Origin: JACRCT01 sp049841135
GTDB lineage: Bacteria > Myxococcota > Myxococcia > Myxococcales > UBA5297
Length of the DNA stretch: 64,000 bases
Assembly (NCBI GenBank): GCA_049841135.1
Contig: JASGHK010000001.1
Coordinates: 124,001-188,000, forward strand
Reading direction: 5' to 3'
A model generated the notes under the pieces. The model did not search any database. It had not been told where the DNA came from and worked only from the letters and a program-made list of their open reading frames with translations. Below are positions 1 to 6,722 of the stretch, in pieces. A program made the translations under genes and the position numbers. Each line of letters begins with the position of its first letter. Position 1 is the first letter of the stretch.

Positions 1-1
1 C

Positions 2-1104
2 GCCTTCCGCGCGCGCAACACCGAGCTCAGGCGCCGCGCGCTCGACCAGGAGCAGGTGGCCGAGGAGGTCAGGACGCTGGTCACGCAGGGCCACAAGCGG
101 GTGCTGCTGGTCGCCGGCGAGAGCTACCCCAAGCGCGGCTTCGACTACGTGCTCGACTGCATCAGCACCATCTACGCCACGCGCGTCGGCAACGGCGAGA
201 TCCGCCGGGTCAACGTCAACGTCGCGCCGCTGGACGCCGAGGACTTCAAGCGCCTGAAGGACGCGAAGATCGGCACCTACCAGCTCTTCCAGGAGACCTA
301 CCACCGCGAGACCTACAAGCGCGTGCACCTGGCCGGCAAGAAGGCCAACTACGACTGGCGGGTCACGGTGATGGACCGCGCGATGGAGGCGGGCATCGAC
401 GACGTGGGCATCGGCGTGCTCTTCGGCCTGGCCGACTGGCGCTTCGAGCTGCAGGCGATGCTCCAGCACATCCGCCACCTCGAGGAGCGCTTCGGCGTCG
501 GCCCGCACACCATCAGCGTCCCGCGCATCGAGCCGGCGGTGGGCTCGCCCATGGCCGACGCACCGCCCAGCCAGGTCTCCGACGACGACTTCAAGCGGAT
601 CGTGGCCATCCTGCGGCTGGCGGTGCCGTACACCGGCATCATCCTGTCGACCCGCGAGAATGCGGAGACGCGCCGCGCCTGCTTCGCGCTGGGGGTCTCG
701 CAGATCTCCGCGGGCAGCCGCACCAACCCCGGCGGCTACCAGGAGGCGCAGGACAACGTCGCCGCGCAGTTCTGCCTGGGCGACCACCGCGGCATCGACG
801 AGGTGGTGCGCGATGTGGCGTCGATGGGATACCTGCCCAGCTTCTGCACGTCCTGTTATCGACTCGGCCGCACCGGAGCGGACTTCATGGAGTTGGCCAA
901 GCCGGGGAGATCAAGTACCACTGCGAGCCCAACGCGCTCTCCACCTTCCAGGAGTACCTGCTCGACTTCGCGTCGCCGCAGACCCGGGAGGAGGGCGAGG
1001 CGCTCATCGCGCGAACGCTGGAGAGGATGGACGGCCGGCAGCGCGAGATCTCGAAGAAGCTGATCGAGAGGGTGAAGGCCGGGCGCAGGGACGTGTACTG
1101 CTGA
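2..1104 (+). CDS. hydG: [FeFe]-hydrogenase maturase HydG (5' partial, one-base frameshift)
   Basis: HydG is the radical SAM tyrosine lyase that makes the CO and CN ligands of the H-cluster. The window starts inside the gene, so roughly the first 100 residues, including the N-terminal radical SAM cysteines, are missing. The visible part covers the TIM barrel and the C-terminal auxiliary cluster region. Reading in frame 2 gives a CTSC motif (codons at 845 and 854). The third cluster cysteine (922-924, in YHCEP) is only reached after shifting by one base at the G-run 904-907. With one G restored the motif is exactly CX2CX22C, the HydG C-terminal signature, and the protein ends ...KAGRRDVYC at 1104. 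It is followed closely by a TM1266-type gene and then aspA, hydF and hydE. The identification is secure; whether the frameshift is biological is doubtful. Confidence 0.93.
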   Translation, partial: LPRAQHRAQAPRARPGAGGRGGQDAGHAGPQAGAAGRRRELPQARLRLRARLHQHHLRHARRQRRDPPGQRQRRAAGRRGLQAPEGREDRHLPALPGDLPPRDLQARAPGRQEGQLRLAGHGDGPRDGGGHRRRGHRRALRPGRLALRAAGDAPAHPPPRGALRRRPAHHQRPAHRAGGGLAHGRRTAQPGLRRRLQADRGHPAAGGAVHRHHPVDPRECGDAPRLLRAGGLADLRGQPHQPRRLPGGAGQRRRAVLPGRPPRHRRGGARCGVDGIPAQLLHVLLSTRPHRSGLHGVGQAGEIKYHCEPNALSTFQEYLLDFASPQTREEGEALIARTLERMDGRQREISKKLIERVKAGRRDVYC

Positions 1105-1143
1105 AGCAGCGAGCCTCAATTCCACCCCGGGAGGAGACAGACC

Positions 1144-1416
1144 ATGGCCAGCAAGAAGGAGAAGCACGTCATCATCGGAGTCCACATCACCGACCGCGTG
1201 CAGCACGCCACGCACGTCCAGCAGATCTTCACGGACTTCGGCCAGAACATCCGCACGCGCCTCGGGCTCAACGACGTGGGCAGCGGCAAGGCGGGGCCGA
1301 ACGGGCTCATCCTGCTGGAGATGGTGGGCGACGAGAAGGTCACCGACGACATGATGAAGAAGCTCAAGAAGATCGGCGGCGTCGACGCCAAGAAGATCAT
1401 CTTCGAGCACCGCTAG
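1144..1416 (+). CDS. TM1266-type iron-only hydrogenase system regulator
   Basis: This is a small 90-residue protein of the TM1266 family (iron-only hydrogenase system regulator), an ACT/ferredoxin-fold protein found almost only beside HydEFG. The start ATG follows a strong GGAGGA ribosome site at about 1129. The sequence keeps the expected pattern: a first strand HVIIGVHITDR, a central region rich in N, G and R (FGQNIRTRLGL), a second strand GLILLEMVGD, and a final helix leading to KKIIFEHR. The molecular role is not settled for the family; ligand or cofactor sensing for hydrogenase maturation is assumed. It sits 39 bases after hydG and is almost certainly co-transcribed with it. Confidence 0.85.
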   Translation: MASKKEKHVIIGVHITDRVQHATHVQQIFTDFGQNIRTRLGLNDVGSGKAGPNGLILLEMVGDEKVTDDMMKKLKKIGGVDAKKIIFEHR

Positions 1417-1440
1417 TCGGCACGAAGCTTCGATTCGAAC

Positions 1441-1471
1441 GGTGCCGGGGAGCAGGCGTGTCCCCGGCGCC
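1441..1471 (+). promoter_or_regulatory. hairpin between TM1266-type gene and aspA
   Basis: An 11-base arm at 1441-1451 pairs with 1461-1471 (one G-U pair), with a 9-base loop. There is no T-run after it, so it is not a convincing terminator. In a 70-base gap it may act in mRNA processing or as an attenuator, or simply be a REP-like palindrome. Confidence 0.3.
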
Positions 1472-1486
1472 GTCGTGAGCGGGACG

Positions 1487-2908
1487 ATGGCACGCACCGA
1501 GAAGGATCTCCTGGGTGAGCGAGCGGTCGGCGACGACGTGCTCTGGGGAATCCACACCGAGCGCGCCCGCGAGAACTTCCCCATCGCCGGCCGGCCGGTG
1601 CACCCGGCGCTGGTTCACGCCTTCGGGGCGGTGAAGCTCGCCTGTGCACGCACCAATCGCGCGCTGGGCTTCTGGGCCGACGACCCGGCCAAGGCCGATG
1701 CCATCGAGCAGTCCTGCCGCGACCTGGCTCGCGGCGCCCTCGATGCGCACGTGGTCGTCGACGAGCTGCAGGGCGGGGCCGGCACCTCGACCAACATGAA
1801 CGTCAACGAGGTGCTCGCCAATCGTGCGCTGGAGCTCCTGGGCGAGCCTCGCGGGCGCTACGCGCGTGTCTCGCCGCTCGACGACCTGAACCTCCACCAG
1901 TCCACCAACGACACGTACCCGACGGCCCTCAAGCTGGCCGCGATCCAGCGGCTGCACGGGCTGGAGCGCTCGCTGGTCGCGCTGCAGGAGGCCTTCCAGG
2001 CGAAAGAGAAGGCCTTCGCGCACGTGGTCAAGGTGGGGCGGACTCAGCTGCAGGACGCGGTGCTGACGACGCTGGGGCGCGAGATGGGGGCCTACGCCGA
2101 AGCGCTCTCCCGCGACCGCTGGCGCGTCTACAAGTGCGAGGAGCGGCTGCGCGTGGTCAACCTGGGCGGCACGGCCATCGGGACCGGGCTCGCCGCGCCC
2201 CGGCAGTTCATCTTCCGGGTGGTCGACGCGCTGCGCGAGGAGACGGGCGAAGCCCACATCGGCTTCGCCCGCGCCGAGAACCTGGTCGAGAACACCCAGA
2301 ACGCGGACGTCTTCGTCGAGGTCAGCGGCATCCTCAAGGCCTGCGCGGCGACGCTGCTCAAGATCTGCTCGGACCTGCGCCTGCTCTCGAGCGGGCCGGA
2401 GACGGGCTTCGGCGAGCTCGTGCTGCCCGAGCGGCAGGCGGGCTCATCGATCATGCCGGGCAAGGTCAACCCGGTGATCCCGGAGGCGGTCAGCCAGGTG
2501 GCGATGAAGGTCTTCGGCCTGGACTCGACGCTCGCGGTCGCCTGCGCCTCCGGAAACCTGGAGCTCAACCCGTTCCTGCCGCTCGTCGCCTCCTGCCTGC
2601 TCGAGAGTCTGGATCTGCTCGATCGCGGCTGCGACGTCCTGCGCAGGAACTGCGTCGAGGGCCTCGCGGCCGACGAGGCGCGCTGCCGCCGGAACCTGGA
2701 GGGCTCGACCGCCGTGGCGACCGCGCTCTTGCCGGCCTTGGGCTACGAGCGGGCGAGCCAGATCGCCCAGAAGGCGCGCGAGTCGGGCAGGTCCGTGCGC
2801 GAGACGGTGTTGAGCGAGGGCGCGCTCGACGAGAAGACGTTCGACGGGCTCATCAGCCCGGAGGCGGTCTGCAGGCTGGGGACGCCGGAACCATCAAGGG
2901 GCGGGTAG
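1487..2908 (+). CDS. aspA: aspartate ammonia-lyase
   Basis: This is a class II fumarase/aspartase superfamily enzyme of 473 residues, predicted to split L-aspartate into fumarate and ammonia. The start at 1487 gives an N-terminus RTEKDLLGER that matches the usual aspartase start; the open frame reaches back to 1442 without supporting sequence. Visible landmarks are STNDTYPTALK (substrate region), the GRTQLQDAV segment with its helper histidine-type region altered to Q, and the flexible signature loop GSSIMPGKVNPV at about residues 318-329 containing the catalytic serine. The NPV-x-PE continuation favours aspartase over fumarase C. It lies inside the hydrogenase maturation operon, 11 bases before hydF, which suggests it supplies ammonia, or drains aspartate, for H-cluster assembly. 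Substrate choice is inferred from motif only. Confidence 0.82.
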   Translation: MARTEKDLLGERAVGDDVLWGIHTERARENFPIAGRPVHPALVHAFGAVKLACARTNRALGFWADDPAKADAIEQSCRDLARGALDAHVVVDELQGGAGTSTNMNVNEVLANRALELLGEPRGRYARVSPLDDLNLHQSTNDTYPTALKLAAIQRLHGLERSLVALQEAFQAKEKAFAHVVKVGRTQLQDAVLTTLGREMGAYAEALSRDRWRVYKCEERLRVVNLGGTAIGTGLAAPRQFIFRVVDALREETGEAHIGFARAENLVENTQNADVFVEVSGILKACAATLLKICSDLRLLSSGPETGFGELVLPERQAGSSIMPGKVNPVIPEAVSQVAMKVFGLDSTLAVACASGNLELNPFLPLVASCLLESLDLLDRGCDVLRRNCVEGLAADEARCRRNLEGSTAVATALLPALGYERASQIAQKARESGRSVRETVLSEGALDEKTFDGLISPEAVCRLGTPEPSRGG

Positions 2909-2919
2909 GGGAAAGAAGG

Positions 2920-4170
2920 ATGACGCCGGAAGCACCGAAGGGCATGCGGCTGCACATCGGCTTCTTCGGACGCCGAAACGTCGGCAAGTCGAGCCTGCTC
3001 AACGCGCTCACGCGCCAGCAGGTCTCCATCGTCTCGCCGACTGCGGGCACCACCACCGACCCGGTCGAGAAGGCGATGGAGCTCTTGCCGCTCGGGCCGG
3101 TGCTCTTCATCGACACCGCCGGCATCGACGACGAGGGCGCGCTGGGCGAGCTGCGCGTGCAGAAGACCCGCCAGGTCTTCGAGCGGACCGACCTGGGCGT
3201 GCTGGTGGTCGAGGCGGGCCGCTGGGGCGCGTTCGAGGACCAGATCCTCGGCGAGCTCGAGTCGCGCAAGGTCCCGGTCGTCGCCGTCTTCAACAAGGTG
3301 GACCAGGGCAAGCCGGCGGCCGAGCGGGTGTCGGCGCTGGAGGCGCGCAAGATCCGCTGCGTCGAGACCGTCGCCTCGGAGCAGAAGGGCGTGCTCGAGC
3401 TGCGCGATGCGCTGCTGGCCGCGGCCCCCGAGGACTTCATCGACAACCCCAGCATCCTCTCGGACCTGGTCGGTCCCGGCGAGCTGGCGGTGCTGGTCGT
3501 CCCCATCGACAAGGAAGCGCCGCGCGGGCGGCTCATCCTTCCTCAGGTGCAGGCCATCCGGGACTTGCTCGACGGCGACGCGATGGCGCTGACCGTCAAG
3601 GAGCGCGAGCTCAAGGAAGCGCTCAGCCGGCTGAGCAAGCCGCCGAAGCTGGTGGTGACCGACTCGCAGGCCTTCCTCAAGGTCGCCGCGGACACGCCGC
3701 CCAGCATCCCCATGACCAGCTTCTCGGTGCTGATGTCGCGCTTCAAAGGCGACCTGCTCTCCCAGGTCGAGGGCGCGCTGGCGGTGGAGAGCCTCAAGCC
3801 AGGCGACAAGGTGCTGGTGGCCGAAGCCTGCTCTCACCACCCCATCGGCGAGGACATCGGCCGCGTGAAGATCCCGCGGTGGCTGACCCAGTTCGTGGGC
3901 GGCAAGCTCGAGTTCACGCACGTGCAGGGCAAGGACTTCCCGGAGGACCTGACGCCCTTCAAGCTCGTCGTGCACTGCGGCGGCTGCACCTTCAACCGGC
4001 GCGGGATGCTCTCGCGGATCGAGCGGGCGCGCCGGCAGCGGGTGCCGATCACCAACTACGGGCTGGCCATCGCGTACAGCCTGGGCATCTTCGAGCGGGC
4101 GCTGGGGCCGTTCCCGGCGGCGCTCGATCGCTTCAAGGCAGCGAGGGCGGGGAAGGTGGCGGTGCGATGA
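2920..4170 (+). CDS. hydF: [FeFe]-hydrogenase H-cluster maturation GTPase HydF
   Basis: HydF is the scaffold GTPase on which the di-iron subcluster is completed before transfer to HydA. The 416-residue protein shows the GTPase box G1 at residues 17-24 (GRRNVGKS), G3 DTAG, G4 NKVD, a dimerisation middle domain, and the C-terminal cluster motif. That motif reads CSH, then 45 residues, then HCGGC, the HydF CxH...HCxxC pattern. The start ATG at 2920 follows GAAAGAAGG; the frame extends far upstream only because it overlaps aspA out of frame. Its stop overlaps the hydE start by ATGA, indicating translational coupling. Confidence 0.97.
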   Translation: MTPEAPKGMRLHIGFFGRRNVGKSSLLNALTRQQVSIVSPTAGTTTDPVEKAMELLPLGPVLFIDTAGIDDEGALGELRVQKTRQVFERTDLGVLVVEAGRWGAFEDQILGELESRKVPVVAVFNKVDQGKPAAERVSALEARKIRCVETVASEQKGVLELRDALLAAAPEDFIDNPSILSDLVGPGELAVLVVPIDKEAPRGRLILPQVQAIRDLLDGDAMALTVKERELKEALSRLSKPPKLVVTDSQAFLKVAADTPPSIPMTSFSVLMSRFKGDLLSQVEGALAVESLKPGDKVLVAEACSHHPIGEDIGRVKIPRWLTQFVGGKLEFTHVQGKDFPEDLTPFKLVVHCGGCTFNRRGMLSRIERARRQRVPITNYGLAIAYSLGIFERALGPFPAALDRFKAARAGKVAVR

Positions 4171-5216
4171 GCTTCGACAACTTGACCCGCGAGGAGATCC
4201 TCGGCTGGCTGCGCGAGGAGACGGCCGAGAGGCTCGAGGAGCTGTTCAAGGCCGCAGACAAGGTTCGCCGGGAGCGGGTGGGGGACGAGGTCCACCTGCG
4301 CGGCCTGGTCGAGGTCTCCAACATCTGCCGGCGGCAATGCGGCTACTGCGGCATCCGCGCCGGCAACGCCGCCATCGAGCGCTACCGGATGACGGCGGAC
4401 GAGGTGCTCGACTGCGCCAGCCGGGCCATCAAGCTCAAATACGGCACGGTGGTGATGCAGGCGGGCGAGGACCCGGGCATCGAGGCCGAGTGGATGGCCG
4501 ACCTCATCCGGCGCATCAAGGCCACGACGCCGCTCGCCGTCACCTTGAGCCTGGGCGAGCGCAGTGACGACGAGCTGCGCCTGTGGCGCGACGCGGGGGC
4601 CGACCGGTACCTGTTGCGCTTCGAGACCAGCGACCGGGCGCTCTTCGACCTCATCCACCCACCCGCGCCCGGGCAGGTCCGCTCCGACCGGATCGCCCAG
4701 CTCCGGGTGCTGCGCTCGCTCGGCTACCAGCCCGGCAGCGGCGTGATGATCGGCATCCCGGGGCAGAGCTACGAGAGCCTGGCCGACGACCTGCTGCTCT
4801 TCCGCGAGCTCGACCTGGACATGATTGGCGTCGGCCCGTTCATCGAGCACCCCGCGACGCCTCTGGGCAGCGGGGCCGCCAAGCTCGCTCCGGGGGTCCA
4901 GGTGCCGAACACCGAGGCGATGACCTACAAGGTTGTCTCGCTCGCACGGCTGGTACGGCCCGACGCGAACATCCCCTCGACCACCGCGCTCGCCACCCTC
5001 AACAAGACGACGGGACGTGAGCTCGGTCTTTCGCGAGGCGCCAACATCGTCATGCCCAACCTGACCCCGGTTCGTTACCGGGCGAAGTACGAGATCTATC
5101 CGGGCAAGGCCTGCATCAACGAGACGGCCGAGGCCTGCGCCGGATGCCTCGAGCGGCGAATTCGCTCGATGGGACGCAAGGTTGGCGTAGGGCAGGGCAG
5201 TCGCCAGAAGGCTTGA
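4167..5216 (+). CDS. hydE: [FeFe]-hydrogenase maturase HydE, radical SAM
   Basis: HydE is the radical SAM enzyme that acts on the HydG-made Fe(CO)2CN synthon while building the di-iron centre. This 349-residue protein carries the CX3CX2C motif at C54, C58 and C61 (CRRQCGYC) in a complete BATS/TIM-barrel-type sequence, with a QAGEDPG strand and a GIPGQSYESLADDL segment typical of HydE. The ATGA overlap with hydF fixes the start. A C-terminal ACAGCLERR motif resembles the extra cysteine cluster seen in some HydE proteins. It is the last gene before a 336-base gap containing the rex promoter. Confidence 0.96.
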   Translation: MSFDNLTREEILGWLREETAERLEELFKAADKVRRERVGDEVHLRGLVEVSNICRRQCGYCGIRAGNAAIERYRMTADEVLDCASRAIKLKYGTVVMQAGEDPGIEAEWMADLIRRIKATTPLAVTLSLGERSDDELRLWRDAGADRYLLRFETSDRALFDLIHPPAPGQVRSDRIAQLRVLRSLGYQPGSGVMIGIPGQSYESLADDLLLFRELDLDMIGVGPFIEHPATPLGSGAAKLAPGVQVPNTEAMTYKVVSLARLVRPDANIPSTTALATLNKTTGRELGLSRGANIVMPNLTPVRYRAKYEIYPGKACINETAEACAGCLERRIRSMGRKVGVGQGSRQKA

Positions 5217-5248
5217 CTCCCAGTCCAGGCAGCATCGCTGCCCGAGCG

Positions 5249-5547
5249 TTCACGATTTAATTCGCGACGTGATTCACGAATATCGCGAGCGAACGCGAGA
5301 TTCCCGTGAGCGGGCGGGAATCGGGAAGGAACTCGGCAGCTTGCAGGGCGAGGGGGCGTCGGAGGCGCGATCGAAGTAGTCGAAGTTCTCGATATTCCGG
5401 CGTGTTTGACGTTCCGGCCGACTCGTGAATGGCCCCCAAATTGTCCAGAAATGTATTGACTCCGTTCGCGGAACGAGTACTATCTCTCGTGAAAGTTGTA
5501 ACGGCGTTCGACGAATCACGAATTCGAGACCCCTCGAGGGTTGTGAA
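5249..5547. promoter_or_regulatory. cluster of TYGTGAA half-sites upstream of rex
   Basis: The 336-base hydE-rex gap is markedly more AT-rich than its surroundings. It contains TCGTGAA at 5423-5429 and 5487-5493 and TTGTGAA at 5541-5547 on the plus strand. Reverse copies (TTCACGA) lie at 5249-5255 and 5273-5279, and a one-mismatch copy at 5515-5521. The known Rex operator half-site is TTGTGAA. No full inverted operator with normal spacing is visible, so these are candidate weak Rex or other repressor sites. The site at 5487 overlaps the expected transcription start. Confidence 0.4.
5456..5483 (+). promoter_or_regulatory. sigma-70-type promoter of the rex-hydCBA operon
   Basis: TTGACT at 5456-5461 and TACTAT at 5478-5483 are separated by 16 bases, close to the housekeeping consensus and unusual in such GC-rich DNA. 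The predicted start lies near 5490, about 60 bases before the rex ATG. No equally good promoter is seen between rex and the hydrogenase genes, so this probably drives the whole block to 14,140. Confidence 0.6.
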
Positions 5548-5552
5548 AGAAG

Positions 5553-6200
5553 ATGACCTCGGACAAAACCATCGGCCGGCTGGGCTTGTACCGCCGCTGC
5601 CTGAACCGCCTCCAGGGGGAGGGGCGGCCGTTCGTCTATTCGCATCAAATTGCCACTGAGACTGGCGTGAGCGCCGCCCAGGTCCGCCGCGACCTGATGG
5701 CCATCGGCTACTCCGGCAGCCCCAACCGCGGCTACCAGACCACCGAGCTCATCAAGAGCATCGGCGAGCACCTCGACGGCCCCGGCGAGACTGGCGTGGC
5801 GCTCTTCGGCCTGGGCAACCTGGGCCGCGCCATCATCGCCTACGTCTCCCGCCAGCGCCCCAACCTCTCCGTCACCGCGGCCTTCGACAAGGACGCCACC
5901 AAGGCGGGCCGGGTCATCCAGGGCTGCCGGTGCTACGCGGTCGAGGAGATCGCGCAGATCGCCAAGGAGAAGAACATCAAGGTGGGCATCATCGCCGTGC
6001 CCGCCTACGCCGCCCAGGACGCCGCCGACCGACTGGTCGCCGCCGGCATCCACGGGCTGCTCAACTTTGCGCCGCACTCCCTCAAGGTGCCGGCGCACGT
6101 TCATGTCGAAGAGCTGGACCTGACGCTGTCCCTCGAGAAGGTCGCCTTTTTCGCCCGCCGAAGCCAGGCGGAGAAGCAGTCGAACTCCGGAGGCCAATAG
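5553..6200 (+). CDS. rex: redox-sensing transcriptional repressor Rex
   Basis: Rex senses the NADH/NAD+ ratio and releases DNA when NADH is high. The 215-residue protein has the N-terminal winged helix (residues about 1-78, with the recognition segment VSAAQVRRDLMAIG) and the Rossmann domain with GLGNLG at 86-91, followed by the C-terminal swapped helix. The ATG at 5553 has only a weak AAGAAG site in front. As first gene of the hydC-hydB-hydA transcription unit it probably represses itself and the NAD-linked hydrogenase. That fits a hydrogenase used to dispose of excess NADH, though no full Rex operator can be pointed to. Confidence 0.95.
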   Translation: MTSDKTIGRLGLYRRCLNRLQGEGRPFVYSHQIATETGVSAAQVRRDLMAIGYSGSPNRGYQTTELIKSIGEHLDGPGETGVALFGLGNLGRAIIAYVSRQRPNLSVTAAFDKDATKAGRVIQGCRCYAVEEIAQIAKEKNIKVGIIAVPAYAAQDAADRLVAAGIHGLLNFAPHSLKVPAHVHVEELDLTLSLEKVAFFARRSQAEKQSNSGGQ

Positions 6201-6203
6201 ACC

Positions 6204-6722
6204 ATGTCGTCCCCGACCCCCAACACCGGGCCGCAGCCCGGGCCTCAGCAGCCGCCCACCGGCAAGCTCGCACAGGTGCTCGCGAAGTTCCCTGACGCCA
6301 AGCGCGAGTACCTCATCCCCCTGCTCCAGGCCGTCCAGGAGAGCGAGGGCTTCCTCTCGCGCGAGTCCATCGTGATCATCGCCGAGCACCTCAAGCTCCC
6401 CGCGAGCAAGGTGTACGGCGTGGCCACCTTCTACAACCAGTTCCGCTTCCAGGCCCAGGGGCGCTACCACGTCCAGGTCTGCCGCGGCACCGCCTGCCAC
6501 GTGAAGGGCTCGGCCAACGTCCAGAACGCGCTGCAGCGCGCGCTCAAGGTCCAGGCCGGCCAGACCGCGCGCGACGGGCTCTTCAGCCTCGAGGTCGTCG
6601 CCTGCATCGGCGCCTGCGGCCTCGCCCCCGTCATCACCGTCGCCGGCGAGTTCCACGCCGCCGTCGCTCCGGAGAAGGTCACCGGGATCCTGAACTCCTA
6701 CCGTCGGAAGGCCACGACATGA
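6204..6722 (+). CDS. hydC: NuoE-like subunit of NAD-linked [FeFe]-hydrogenase (HydC)
   Basis: This is the small thioredoxin-fold [2Fe-2S] subunit of the bifurcating hydrogenase (NuoE/HndA/HydC family), 172 residues. Cluster ligands are C93, C98, C134 and C138 (CX4C ... CX3C). The N-terminal 20 residues are Pro/Gly/Gln-rich and probably disordered. A GGAGG ribosome site precedes the ATG, and the gene starts three bases after the rex stop. The last four bases overlap the next start (ATGA). In the complex it relays electrons near the flavin of HydB. Confidence 0.92.
   Translation: MSSPTPNTGPQPGPQQPPTGKLAQVLAKFPDAKREYLIPLLQAVQESEGFLSRESIVIIAEHLKLPASKVYGVATFYNQFRFQAQGRYHVQVCRGTACHVKGSANVQNALQRALKVQAGQTARDGLFSLEVVACIGACGLAPVITVAGEFHAAVAPEKVTGILNSYRRKATT

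Noticed and set aside
2134..2919. N-terminal extension of HydF reaching far into aspA
   Set aside because: The extension is out-of-frame aspA sequence. HydF proteins start just before the GTPase domain, which fits ATG 2920 with its own ribosome site.
5541..5558. Full Rex operator at the rex start
   Set aside because: Only the left half-site TTGTGAA is present; the right half does not match TTCACAA, so it is listed only as a half-site.
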